Of a stretch of DNA of 64,000 nt, positions 12,601 to 22,615 are shown one piece after another. Positions within the stretch are counted from its first letter, which is position 1; each line of letters begins with the position of its first letter. The DNA lies in the NCBI RefSeq assembly GCF_036669915.1, contig NC_089319.1, positions 11,769,580-11,833,579 on the forward strand, written 5' to 3'. The notes under the pieces were generated by a model that did not search any database, had not been told where the DNA came from, and was given only the letters and a program-made list of their open reading frames with translations. The position numbers and the translations under genes are program-made. This DNA is from Pocillopora verrucosa. Taxonomy: Eukaryota > Cnidaria > Anthozoa > Scleractinia > Pocilloporidae.

Positions 12601-13277
12601 TAAGTTTTCTTTTTCAAATCGTTCTCTCTTATTGTACTGGGAAACGTTGTTTAAATCTCTAACAGATCATTTGAACAATTCCAGGTATCAGATCATGATG
12701 AAATGCTGGAAGAATGACCCAGATGCAAGACCAACCTTCACTGAATTGAGAAACCAGCTGAAGGACATGGAAAACTTACACAAGGTTAGAATTTTGATCA
12801 ACATGAAAGTTTCTTTTCACGTGAAACCGACTGGCCTAGGCTCAGCTAACTGAGGTTTTAACCTTAACAGCATTGGGCCAAGACAGGTTACAATATGTAC
12901 TCATCTCTGTAATTTGTGTGGATTCCATCTTTTTGTGATGTCTGTAGCTAGCACTCCGCGAAAAACAGCGGAGAAGCGCGCTTGAATTTCTCAATGGCAA
13001 CTGACACTTTATGGTTATTTCAAAGATCATAGGACGATTGCAAAAGTGCATTGAGACGCATGAACGGTAACAGACGACGAAGCCATAAAACACTTTCTCC
13101 TTGAATTTGTTTTGGTGAGAAAAGCTGACGGTTAGGAAGGACTGAACCGCTCATAACATAAGAGGAACACTTTTTTAATGATGGTGATTATTGTCTTATT
13201 TTTCTCTGCAGAAACTGATCAACATGACAATGTACGACGAGCAGTTGTATGCAAACGTCGAGGATTTAATAGTGTAG
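3389..13277 (+). CDS. Receptor tyrosine kinase, 5'-partial (Ig-FN3-FN3-SEA-like-TM-kinase)
   Basis: This is a membrane receptor with a cytoplasmic tyrosine kinase. Exons: 3389-3655, 4404-4697, 5708-6010, 7482-7564, 7738-7793, 8115-8293, 8639-8749, 8872-8890, 9027-9057, 9796-10099, 10267-10377, 10805-10995, 11684-11806, 12049-12119, 12255-12295, 12503-12599, 12685-12784, 13212-13277. All junctions are GT-AG and the phases chain without a break, giving 814 codons plus a partial first one. The kinase has GKGAFG (10006-10023), the ATP-binding Lys of VAIK (10087-10089), the helix-C Glu in [15 protein letters not shown] (Asp at 11696), DFG (11750) and RLPVKW. The activation loop has a single Tyr (ENIYERKTK) where FGF receptors have a pair. 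The tail ends [13 protein letters not shown], with a Tyr motif. The kinase belongs to the broad FGFR/VEGFR/RET-like group, but I cannot assign an orthologue. The signal peptide and any upstream Ig domains are missing from the window. Confidence 0.92.
4404..4697 (+). other. RTK exon: first fibronectin type III domain
   Basis: A phase 1-1 exon of 294 bases. It shows the FN3 pattern: [17 protein letters not shown] (B-strand Trp, then Gly-Gly-x-x-Ile-x-x-Tyr) and the late [15 protein letters not shown] block. The acceptor is CACCTTGTAG and the donor is G/GTGAGG. Joining to the Ig exon restores a Lys codon across the intron. Confidence 0.88.
5194..5337 (+). CDS. Small intronic ORF with strong signal peptide (47 aa)
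   Basis: Inside the intron between the two FN3 exons lies an ATG with a good context (AAC ATG G). It opens a 47-codon frame starting [20 protein letters not shown], a textbook cleavable signal peptide. The rest is short and basic with an S-R-R-K dibasic site, and ends in FAEEES before TAG. It could be a nested small secreted-peptide gene, an alternative first exon, or chance. No good splice donor was seen within it and no other copy exists in the window. I do not recognise the family. Confidence 0.3.
   Translation: MATKFVAPVIALALLVIVSSVGKPPGEKSLFSRRKNSRQFMFAEEES
5708..6010 (+). other. RTK exon: second fibronectin type III domain
   Basis: A phase 1-1 exon of 303 bases between a rather weak acceptor (GAGCCCCAG) and the donor A/GTATGT. 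FN3 hallmarks are [20 protein letters not shown] and the closing [14 protein letters not shown] block. Both flanking introns are in phase 1, matching the preceding FN3 and Ig exons. Confidence 0.87.
7482..8293 (+). other. RTK exons: SEA-like membrane-proximal region
   Basis: Three exons (7482-7564, 7738-7793, 8115-8293) encode about 105 residues between FN3 and the membrane helix. The segment starts [14 protein letters not shown], has Cys residues in [11 protein letters not shown], and contains [14 protein letters not shown] followed by a helix-like stretch and [13 protein letters not shown]. This strand-helix-strand order resembles SEA domains, which sit next to membranes and often self-cleave. 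The usual G-S-V-V-V type cleavage motif is only loosely matched by CGSVVLDF and comes early, so the SEA call is tentative. Confidence 0.5.
7834..7845 (+). repeat. Poly-G run in RTK intron
   Basis: An uninterrupted run of 12 G residues in the intron after the 7738-7793 exon, preceded by an A-rich run. It may form a quadruplex-like or length-variable tract. No coding role is seen. Confidence 0.6.
8639..8749 (+). other. RTK exon: transmembrane helix
   Basis: This exon encodes a Cys-containing stub (PEECNCPS), a hydrophobic run from [11 protein letters not shown] through LLLIVYIIW, and the basic stop-transfer LHRK before the donor GTAGGT. It fixes receptor topology: Ig, FN3 and SEA-like parts outside, kinase inside. 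Two very short juxtamembrane exons follow (8872-8890 and 9027-9057). Confidence 0.9.
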
Positions 13278-15255
13278 TTAGATACACGTCAGCGGTATAT
13301 GACTGACTAACAGTTTAAACACTTTGCCACAACGAGTTTCAGGGATTAATCATCTTTGCCTTACACGCTTACTTGGTAGAAATAGCCATGTTGTGTTGAG
13401 CAATCTTCTGTCACTCTCAGTTGAGTTTAAGATTCAGTTAATCTTACATCATTCTAAACTAGGTTACCTATTGGTCAAAACCCTTCTTTCCTCAGCTGCA
13501 CTAAATAGTTGCATTAGAAAACAGTACCTAATATGAAAACAACGCTCTTTCTGTCTGGATCAGAGGTTGCTTGAGAAATGGTCTTAACGTCCAAATGAAG
13601 GAGAGTTTTGCCTCTGTCTTGAAATATTCACAGACGTCTTTCTTTTACTTCTGATAAAGTTAAATAGAACAATTCCTATCATTGACATATGATTAAATGG
13701 CGATTGATCAGTTTATAATTTCCAAACCAAACTAAAGCATAACTAAATTACAAACTCGGAGGCGGGAGTACATTGAATAACATAATGCAAACTCTGCAAA
13801 CTGTTATAAAAACAAACATTCCGAAAGAGAAAAGGCAAAGGCAGTTATTTCTTTCAAACTTTCATTGAGAAATCTATCCATAATTAACATCTTTGATTTA
13901 ATGCTTTACACGCGTCAAATACAAAAATGTGCGAATTAATAACGGAGTCTTGAATACTTTACGGTAATAAAGTGAGAAATGAAGAGACCGATAAACCAAG
14001 ACAATTATCCAAAAAGTAACGTAAGCACTTTCAATCAACATAAGATTTGAAAGAAAATTTTAAGATTTGAAGTTATTGGAAGAGTAGAAATGGTGTTTGC
14101 ACGGAAAAATGAGTAAATTTCTGTAAGAGGAATAGCCCACCCCTGATGCAAATATTGTGTCATTGGTGGGCTCAGTTGTAGTCTGTAGTGGGATTAAGTA
14201 AGTTTACTAAAAATAATAAATGTACTGCTTTTAGGAGTCGCTCCTTGGTAAGAATATTTACTGATATTCCTTTTTAGCCCGATTAACGCCTGCATTTTGA
14301 GAATTCTTTCTTACAAATTAGTGAATTTTTGATATGCAAATTAAGATCGAAGGGAAGGGTCTCCTCTGATCACGCTGGTATTAATATTATTTCAGCTGAA
14401 GTTTTTATATTTTGTCTGAGAACTAAATGAATACATCTTGTAACTTGTAGCAAGATAGAATTCCGTGAGCCATATTACTGCAGTCGGTGCGCGCTAGACA
14501 AAATCTGTGAAATTTTCACTTTCGATCCCTGTCCTCACGGGTGGTCTAGCCAAAAATCATTTTTGGCTTGTGTCGATGCCAAAAAAAAAAAAAACTATCC
14601 GAGAACAACTACACTATTTTTGAAATATGTATCCTAAACCCTTTTCATGGGCAAAAAATAAACGAAAATTTTTTCCCGACGGGAAGTCGAGAGGACCGCT
14701 CTTGGCGAGAGCGGCACTCAAAGTATTTCTTTTATGACGCATTTCCAAAGCGAATGAATTACAAAAAGAGGCTAAGGTGAACAAAGATAATTGTTAGCAG
14801 CAGTTGTTGCCGTGCCAAATGGAACGACAAAGTGAACTGGTTAAAATCAGTTAATACAAGCCGCCTAACTCAAGTACGTACCCATTTTATACAGTAACTT
14901 GAATGTCCATCAACTGTCACAAAGGAGTGAACTACTTGTCGTGGGATCTTTATCATTCTCAATTGATCCCTTTATGCGACGAAAAACTGTGATTGGATAT
15001 AAAACGAATTCACGTGGTCTGAAGAGAGATAAAAAACATTACTACCATCCAAATTTAGACTGGTAAATGAAATGGTAAAGATTCATAGCTTAGTCTTTTC
15101 CGCCCTTTTTAAAAAACGACGGAACACTTTGGAGGTAATAACTGTGACTGTTTGGGCTAATGGTTTCCTTTAAGAAACATAGTCTAGGCTAAAAAAAACA
15201 CTACAGTAGAAAGATTCCTGTAAGTGCTTTTGTGGTAGGTTTCCATTTCCCAAAA
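13278..15255. other. Intergenic region downstream of the RTK
   Basis: This follows the RTK stop codon and contains its 3' UTR. AATAAA-type hexamers occur near 13963 (GTAATAAAG) and 14215 (AATAATAAATG), but I cannot tell which is used. A short stretch with a poly-A run at 14581-14594 sits near 14500. I see no supported gene. Confidence 0.45.
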
Positions 15256-15519
15256 TTAATCGCAGAAGGCTCTTAAATTCAAAGTGGATCCTTTGACAAT
15301 TACAGCACCATAAGCTCCTTGACCATGCGTATTAATATACATTATCCGCGGGGAAGTTACCATAAATAAAGAGGTCTTCCCGTTTGAAATAATGTCTAGG
15401 AAATACGTTCTGTTAACCTTAAGGTTATATAGCTGACCACATGCTGTGGACAGTACGTGGTCATCTTCTAGTCTAACAGGTAAGGGTTCTGTCACAGAAA
15501 TATTTGCAAAGGACAACAT
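15256..15519 (-). CDS. Possible 87-aa protein, unknown function
   Basis: A minus-strand frame of 87 codons begins at an ATG in an ideal vertebrate-type context (GCCACCATG) and ends in TAA. The product looks beta-rich: TACGQLYNLKVNRTYFLDI, then TSLFMVTSP, then GAYGAVIVKG, ending LRAFCD. It has two Cys and no signal peptide. The Lx-V-x-x-TYFLD pattern faintly recalls NTR/TIMP-type modules, but that is weak. The sequence TCTCCTTACCAG just upstream could be a splice acceptor, so this may instead be the last exon of a longer minus-strand gene. No partner exon was confirmed. Confidence 0.35.
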   Translation of the reverse strand: MLSFANISVTEPLPVRLEDDHVLSTACGQLYNLKVNRTYFLDIISNGKTSLFMVTSPRIMYINTHGQGAYGAVIVKGSTLNLRAFCD

Positions 15520-15531
15520 GGTGGCAGCTTC

Positions 15532-17509
15532 TGGTAAGGAGAGATATCTCTTGGGTAGACTGTCCCGGCAAACCTCCTATTTCCTAAATCTATACAGGCA
15601 CAAAGCATCCTAAATATATCGTGCGGAAGGGGTCCTAGATCAGGAATTTTAATTCCATTTCTAAAGAAAATATACGCAACAAGAAGAAAAATTAATTAAG
15701 GACTGGAATGTCATCCAATTGGTTTTCACTGAGAAAGAATACTCTACGGCGATACGATCAATGCTCAAAAATGATTGTGGCTTACCAGTATTGTTAGAGT
15801 TATCAGGCTACTGTCATGGGATTTCCCCTTTCTCAATCTTCTCGGGTACCACGCTACTGGTATCACCAACAAGTTGACTGTAGTCGCACTCGGTTGTTTT
15901 TAGCGAATAGCTCTCACTGATAACTTTTCTTCGCAGCCTTTGCCTCTGCTTAGACGAGTCTGCATAAAATAAAGGAAGGTAAAGAAGTGTGCTTCCTTTT
16001 AAAAGGTCAAAACGCTCTGATATTTGAACAAATTAGATGACCACTGTCACTCTTAATTAAAAACCTTAAGTTCATTTATGAATGGCAGACTAAACTCTTG
16101 TTTTCAGGAATCTGATAGTTTCCAAGAGCTCTAACCTCATAGCTTTCCTATGTTGTATATCATCTGAGAAATCGAGAAATAATAAATTTCCATCTGCTTT
16201 TTTAAGAGTCTGTCCAAGAGAGACCGGGCAGGCGTGACACATACCATCTCACCGATTTCTTTAGGGTCACTAAGTTATTCAAGAATCCAGGGTGGTTCGG
16301 GCTCCACACCAAATTCGTGGGTTAAAAGGCTAAAATTAGCAACATAAACTCCGAAGTTCCCCCCCCCCCCCAAAAAAAAAAAATACATATATACATATAT
16401 GGTGCATTGAGTAAAATTATAATAGGTATATAAAGTGTTTCATTTGTGTAAGTTACATTTGGCAAACGTTGCTTTCAACTGCCGACGTTCATTACTCAAC
16501 TTGGTAATGTTTAATCTATGATATGTACATACCTTCATGATTAATGTTTTCTAATAGATTGTGTCACCGTCACAGAATTTCTATTATAAGTGATATCTGT
16601 TGTTTTTAGACATTAGTGCCACAAAACTAGCGTCAGCGATCACATTCTCAAATTAAAATTGAATGAATGAACATCAGGTCATGACCAAAACTTGAACAGA
16701 TTAACGTCGGAGGTTAGGTATTTCAGAGGGACGTGATAAAAAATCTTTTACAAAAGGCCAAAAAGTTTTTTTCTGCCACAAACGTTGTGTTAAGATAAGT
16801 CTTTCCCGTGATGGTATGTTTGTCGACATACAATGTTGCCCATTAGAGATATTTGCAATTATTGGTTCTTTTTAAGTGGCCCTGTAGGATACGCAAATAA
16901 GCCTAGGCCATAAAATTTATTTGGCATTACAGATATCAGCACCTGTGTTTAAAAAGCAGGGATAGATAAATAAATGGTCAAAGTTTTCCTCAACGAGGAC
17001 GTTTTTGAGGGATTAATGCTAATTGTAGACTGAGTTATGAATCAAGTTTGAAATAGGCCTGTACCATGAGGGATGTTTGATGTCAACTTACAAGCTGTCA
17101 TGGAAGTGTTATCATTCCAAGTGATTGTCTGCTAAAACAGGAAGCCGTGAGAATAGCATAATTTGCAAAGGTTTAAAACCACAGCTTGCAGTTAACACAG
17201 ATTTTTAACTTTAATTGATATTAAATTGCGTCTTGAGTCTCTTAGTAATCTCAACATGTTAAATTTTATTGGCATTGGAGACATCAACAGAGAACGTGCA
17301 GAGAAATGGCATGTCTATGTCTGTGTTTCCTAGAAGACGCGATTTTCCAGAGAATCTAAAATTAAACTCTAGAAAGTAACTAGGGACTTTAAGAAACGAG
17401 AATAGGGACGGCGACGGGGACCCCAAAACCCGCAAAAAGACTGGGGAGATAACGCCGTTGGGGCGGGAATTTCCGCTCATGATGTCTGAAAGAAGTTCGT
17501 AATCAACTT
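15532..17509. other. Gene-poor stretch with C/A homopolymer
   Basis: No supported gene. It contains a C run followed directly by an A run at about 16360-16381, then short TATA/CATA alternation (about 16384-16400). An exon-like fragment near 15937-15973 is bounded by TTCGCAG and GTAAAG, but it has stop codons and no partner. Confidence 0.45.
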
Positions 17510-17909
17510 TTGATTAGCCACGATGATGGTGTGATAAACGATGAGGAACTTCTACTCCTGTACGATTTAAACAGGTCCGATAATGTTGATCTTCCGTACA
17601 ATTCTTATCCTGGTTTTGACTTCGATGATTTGGAAAACGACGAATGCCTTTCAGTTTTTCGCTTCTACAAGAACGACTTACCATTTCTGGCTGAAGTATT
17701 GGGGATTCCTGAGGTAGTGGAGTGCTATCAAAGAAGTATCTGCAGCGGATTGGAAGCTCTTTGCATTTTTCTAAAGAGACATAGCTATCCTTGTCGATAA
17801 TTAGACATGATTGCTCGCTTTGGGAAGCCTGTTCCAGTGTTATGCATGATAAACAACTACATGATCGACTACATCTACCAAGCACACAGTCACAGAATTT
17901 TGTAGTGGA
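17510..17909 (+). pseudogene. Harbinger/PIF-type transposase N-terminal fragment, broken
   Basis: The translation resembles the N-terminal region of cnidarian Harbinger (HARBI1-like) nucleases: EELLLLYDLN, FDFDDLENDE, RFYKNDLPFLAEVLGIPE, then a CxxLEALCIFLKR-type stretch ending HSYPCR. An in-frame TAA follows SYPCR at 17798-17800. The frame continues beyond it with a family-like stretch (MIARFGKPVPVLCMI) to about 17909, then stops. The DDE catalytic core is absent. This is a dead, 3'-truncated DNA transposon copy, immediately followed by the Penelope-like element. Confidence 0.75.
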
Positions 17910-18045
17910 ATGATAGCATCTTACAAGGTAAATTGAAAGAAAATATTCTCGGTAGATGTTTGTCGACTGGCGCGACAAAATTCTTCAAAATTGTGCTGAC
18001 AGATAAAAAAACCAAAACGGCTACATAAGTTGTAGAATGAATAAA

Positions 18046-18090
<45 letters not shown>

Positions 18091-18139
18091 TATAGCAGGT
18101 AATTTAGTGTTAACAACTGAGTTGAAACGTAAATTAGCC

Positions 18140-19300
18140 ACCGTAAAGGGTAGAAAAAGCTGACGTTTCGAGTGTTAGCCCTTCGTCAGAGCGATTGGAG
18201 GAATTGTGGGTTGTGTGTGGGTTTATGTGTAGAAAGTGGAGCTACGCCATCGGTGGGAATATGGTGACAAGAAAACAGGAATAATGAACTTTAACATAAT
18301 AAATGAACTTTAATATAAGGAATAAATTAGTTGAATGAAAAGCGCTAGTTCATTCCGTGGGGATTAAGGGTGCCGATTTGGAAGATAAATTTTTGTTCTA
18401 GTGTTTTACGGCTTTCCGAACTAGGCAGTTGTAAGGATCAGTAGGCTGCAAACTGCCATATGCTGTTTAGAATGATTAGGAAGATTAAAGTGTCTAGCGA
18501 CTGGTTTGGATGCGTCCTTGTCATTTTTTTCCACGTCGCGAAGGTGTTCTCGGAATCGGTCACCTATCCGTCTTCCTGTTTCGCCGATGTATAACTTATT
18601 GCAATAAGTGCAAGTTATGTAGTAAATAACATTGGCGGAGGTACTCGTAAAGTGATCAGTGATCTTATTGGATCTCTTGGGTCCCGATATTTTCTCTACG
18701 TTATGAATGAAAGAACACTGAAGTTTTGCATCGTGAGCGAGCGCATTTGAAAGTTTCAGATTGGTCATTGGTTTGAAATGAACTCCTGACTAAAAAGTTG
18801 CCTATGTTTTTGTCACGTTTGAATGAAATAGGTGTGGGTTTTCGAAACGACAGTGCCAGTCTCTGAATCGTTTTGGAGTAATTCAAAATTTTTAAGAATG
18901 ATAGATTTAACTGAGTGGTTGTGAGTATGAAATGTAAGAGTAAATGGAATCCGGTCAGTATTTTCCTTCTCAGCCGTTTGTAGTGCTGACTGTCGATCAA
19001 TTTGTTAGGCACGGTGGTGGCCCGCTTGAACGACAGAGACAGTATAGCCACGTTTACCGAAAAACTGGCAGATTGCCTCTGATTTTTCGGAAAAATCAGA
19101 GTCGTCATTACATAAACGACAAAGTCTGAGAAACTGTGAAAAAGGTATGAAGTTCTTGACGTGAGATGGATGTGAAGATGAATACAACGAGTAACTACGT
19201 GAATCTGTAGGTTTGTAGTAAACACTAGTGCATAAACCGTTGCCTTCAATTGATATTTTGATGTCTAGAAAAGCCAAAGAAGTGTCATCAGGACTCGAGG
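18140..19300 (-). mobile_element. Penelope-like retroelement, 5'-truncated, decayed
   Basis: Two neighbouring minus-strand reading blocks match Penelope-like element parts. The 19005-19277 block reads like the end of the reverse transcriptase (AFLDIKISIEGNGLCTSVYY, KPTDS, then SQFLRLCRLC). The 18421-18768 block carries the GIY-YIG endonuclease (VIYYITCTYCNKLYIGETGR, then RFREHLRDV). Reverse transcriptase followed by GIY-YIG is diagnostic for this class. The blocks are joined only through frameshifts near 18760-19005, and the reverse transcriptase catalytic part is missing. The low-coordinate end carries CTGACGTTTCGAGTGTTAGC and CTTCGTCAGAGCG, a motif I associate with ends of these elements. 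Inactive copy. Confidence 0.85.
18421..18768 (-). pseudogene. GIY-YIG endonuclease domain of the Penelope-like element
   Basis: A 115-codon minus-strand frame containing the paired motifs I-Y-Y and Y-I-G (CNKLYIGETGRRIGDRF), the conserved Arg, and HFNLPNH. In Penelope-like elements this domain nicks target DNA to prime reverse transcription. The upstream reverse transcriptase is in another frame, so it can no longer be made as one protein. Confidence 0.85.
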
Positions 19301-19896
19301 GAAAACAAAACTAATTAGTTTCCCGAGGGACCATGCAGTAAGAGCTTTGTTATATATTTAGACTTTCCCTTTAACAATCATATGGCAGAAAAAAAACTAA
19401 AAAAAAGACTGCACAACTTCTTTATTCATAATCGTCAATCCTGCTGAATGAATAAGTCTTAATTTTATTACAAATGTTTCGAAGAACATAAAAAAGTAAA
19501 ATAGGCTTTTATAACCTCAATAAGAAAAAAAAATCATTTGGAATTGTAAAAATTGATGGTAACATTTGCTACCGAAAATGCCTCTTTCGTTTAGTGTTTA
19601 CAGTCTCCTGGCTATGAGAGTATTCGACGCGGGCAACAACTGCGCAATTGTGTCCCGGTCAGGATATATTTGAATTTGATCAGGGGCATGTGACCAAGAA
19701 TTAACCAATGACAGTGCTCGTTGTGTTGAGTAAGAGTCTAGGTATATAACAATGTCGAATGTAATCCTCAGATGCAGTGAAGTAAGTCAATGTCCGACTA
19801 TCAAGGATTTCTACTTTCTAAATGGAAATGGCAAAGAAAATGTTTACAATTTCTTACCAACAACATTACTTTTATTGTATGCATGGTTTTACGCAG

Positions 19897-21266
19897 GGTT
19901 TACAGCTGTGTTAGTAAGATTGGATCAGCGGGTCCAGACTCGATTGGTAGTCATTACAATTATCAAGACCACGACAGACAAGTAACATTGTTTAGCGGTA
20001 TTCAACTGTGGACAGTGCCACGCAATGGTGATTACAGGATAGAAGCAATAGGAACCTCAGGGGGGTACGGTGAGAACAGTATCATAAAAACCGGAGGAAG
20101 AGGAGCACGGGTGATTGAAAACTTTAATTTGACCAAAGGTCATTAATAGACTTGTTGGTCAAAAAGGAGAAAAATGGAATTCAAACCGAGAAACTGCCGG
20201 AGGTGGTGGAGGTACATTTGTAGTGAAAGAAAACAACAAGTCTTTGATCATAGCTGGAGGTGGAGGAGGAGTCAACATCCAGGATGTGATGCATCCATAA
20301 ACATAACAGGGAATGAAGGGAACAACTCGTCACTGGGGTCAGGAGGAAGCCAAGGACATGGAGGAAAAACTAGTGGTAAATTTGCAGATAAGCGGAGAAA
20401 TAAGAAAAAAAAAAACCAATCAGTATATTCAATCCACCAGGACAGGAAGACGACAGTAAGATTTATCTAAACTTAATTATTGAGATTACCAATTCTAATT
20501 TTGAAGTTTTTCTTTTCTCGGAAGCACCTCTTAGAATATCTAAAGTTCAACTGAGTTTTCCGTTCAGTTTTTAAAAATCCAACACATTTATTTACTGCTC
20601 ACCACCGATCTGTCAATATGCATATGTATCACTTCATTTATATTTCTCTTGTCCTGATAAGCTTTTGTATTTCTAGTAATTGACTACCCAATAATATTTT
20701 TAAATAAACTTCCAAAAATTGAGAAGTGCACTTAGTTGATTCCTCAGGAGCTCATTATCCGGAGCTTCCATCTTTCATACTTACCCTCTGAGTCAACCCT
20801 GTCCCGTATCTTTTAATTTTTGGAAGAACCTCCCACGGGGTTTTTCGCGGGTGTTTACATAATAGCTAACGCTCATAATAATAGCCAACGCTCTTAAGTA
20901 AGTAATCAAATAGGAGCCATCTATGAGACAACTGCTGCTCACTTTTCGTTTATTGTAGGTGGCGGCGGCGGCGGCTGGGGCTTCTACAATAATGGACAAG
21001 ATACACAGTACTCTAAAAATAAAGGAGGTAAAGGATATCTTCAAGGAGGAGTGGGTGTAAATGCTACGGGTGGTTTCGGAGGGGGAGGTGGTTTACGTGG
21101 AGGCAACCATGGAGCTGGAGGTTATTCTGGAGGAAATGGTGGAGCTGATGAACAGTTCTCCTGTGGGGGAGGGGGTGGATCTTTTAACAATGGGACAAAT
21201 CAGTAAAATAAATGTTGTTTTAATAGCTGTGAACATGGTAGAGTGATCATCACGTTTCTTCAGTGA
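19897..21266 (+). pseudogene. ALK/LTK-type glycine-rich domain gene remnant
   Basis: Two exons, about 19897-20375 and 20959-21266, have compatible phase-1 borders (TAGTG/GTAAAT and TTGTAG/GTGGCGG). They encode a domain like the glycine-rich region of ALK/LTK: GIQLWTVPRNGDYRIEAIG, then LVGQKGE, TAGGGGG, IIAGGGGG, GGGGGGWGFYNN, GGFGGGGGL, CGGGGGSFNNGTNQ, and NKCCFNSCEHGRVIIT. The frame is broken by TAATAG plus a +1 shift at 20144-20150, a compensating shift near 20265-20275, and an in-frame TAA at 21204-21206 after which family-like sequence continues. There is no kinase, signal peptide or membrane segment nearby. It is either an orphan fragment or the remains of a secreted glycine-rich protein. 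Confidence 0.75.
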
Positions 21267-22045
21267 CATGCCCTTGGCAGCACTTTCACTAACGTGTAAG
21301 GCTAATTCTGTTTTGAAGGCTGATTGTTGTTAGTCTAAACTCCGGAGTTGAATTATCTTTTGTTTGATCTTCAAGTTTAGTTGCTGAGCATTTAAGGTGT
21401 TGACCGAACGGTGCAACCTGAGGAATTAAATCTATTTTCAATTTTAATACGATCAGTTATACCCAGTATCTTTGTTTTTCCGGCTGCTATGTGAGCCGAC
21501 TGATTGCATTTTTTCGCATGACACAGATTGCAGTTTTACTGCCATTGGCGCTGGTTACAAGTTATACAAAAAACTTGTATTACAAGGCCTCGTTTGCTGA
21601 GTATCAATAGAATCTTTTATTTATAAATATTTTAGCTTTGTTTTGGTTATACGATGATACTCTTGATTCAAAGTTTCAAAGCTTTCAATAATACCTTAGG
21701 TTGGAAAGATCCAGACAGTAGAGAAGGGGAAAGCCGAAATATAGTGGCAAGGGCACAGCCCCCATTGCATATAATAGGCCAAGCCGAAAATAAAAAACAA
21801 AACTATCAATGAAATTTTTAAAAGCACAGTCCCCGTCAAAGTACCTGCTTTAGGGTTATGGAAATTTGAAAGCTTTTTGGTTTTACTAATAAATCTCATC
21901 AGTGATTCGGTCTTGTTTCTCTAAATACGTGAAAGTAAAATTAAGGATGTGAATAAGGTGTGCTGTTTTAAAATCATGTCCATTTATTAACTGGGAATAC
22001 TCATACGCCTGTCGGGCGAACTTATGTAATAAGTAATAAGTTTTG
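21267..22045. other. Spacer between glycine-rich remnant and tandem array
   Basis: No supported gene. A minus-strand hydrophobic frame at 21696-21899 reads like repeat-derived sequence and has no splice context. The right edge meets the first array unit at the conserved GTTTATTGAAATCACACTCA boundary motif. Confidence 0.45.
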
Positions 22046-22051
22046 TTTATT
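22046..22051 (-). terminator. Polyadenylation signal AATAAA, BRICHOS copy 1
   Basis: AATAAA on the minus strand, about 565 bases downstream of the stop codon at 22616. It is conserved at the same place in every unit and marks the unit boundary, so the transcript probably ends just before the next unit's upstream sequence. Confidence 0.5.
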
Positions 22052-22615
22052 GAAATCACACTCAGCAATTAAAAACAAAGATATGAAATCATCATTATAA
22101 AAACCCTTAACATGACATTACGTGACATTTCTAACGATGTAGTTGCTGTAATAAGCAAAATTATTGTTAAAAAATGGGATTAAAAACAAAAGGACTTAAA
22201 TAAAAAAACAACCTCTGGACTGAATGTCTGCCGTGCTAAAATATCTTTGCTTCTCAGCCTTGGCTTCCTAAGACTCCTGATACTATCAGCTACAGTCAGT
22301 ACAGATTTAAGATACATTGCTAATTGGAAATACGATCTCATGCATGGGAAACGGTGAAATTTCTCTCTTCTCAAAATTGTAACTTTCAGTAAAACAGTGT
22401 CTATCGAATTTGTAATATGAGTAGCGCCACAGCGGCGCCGAGAACACATCTCACTAAAAGCTGGACTACTAAATTAAAAATGTAAAAAAGAAAGAGCCAC
22501 TGTGGGTTCAAATATTACTGCTTATCTTGGGGGTAACAAAAAAAGCGTTGAATGTTTATGATATAATAAACACCTGATTTCCGTTAGCATTTTGTCTTCA
22601 ACACGGTGAAGATAC

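Noticed and set aside
17514..17978. 154-codon minus-strand ORF
   Set aside because: It lies antisense to the Harbinger-like fragment, whose plus-strand reading matches a known family.
18701..19249. 182-codon minus-strand ORF
   Set aside because: It overlaps the Penelope-like element in a frame different from the recognised reverse transcriptase end; no family-like sequence was seen in it.
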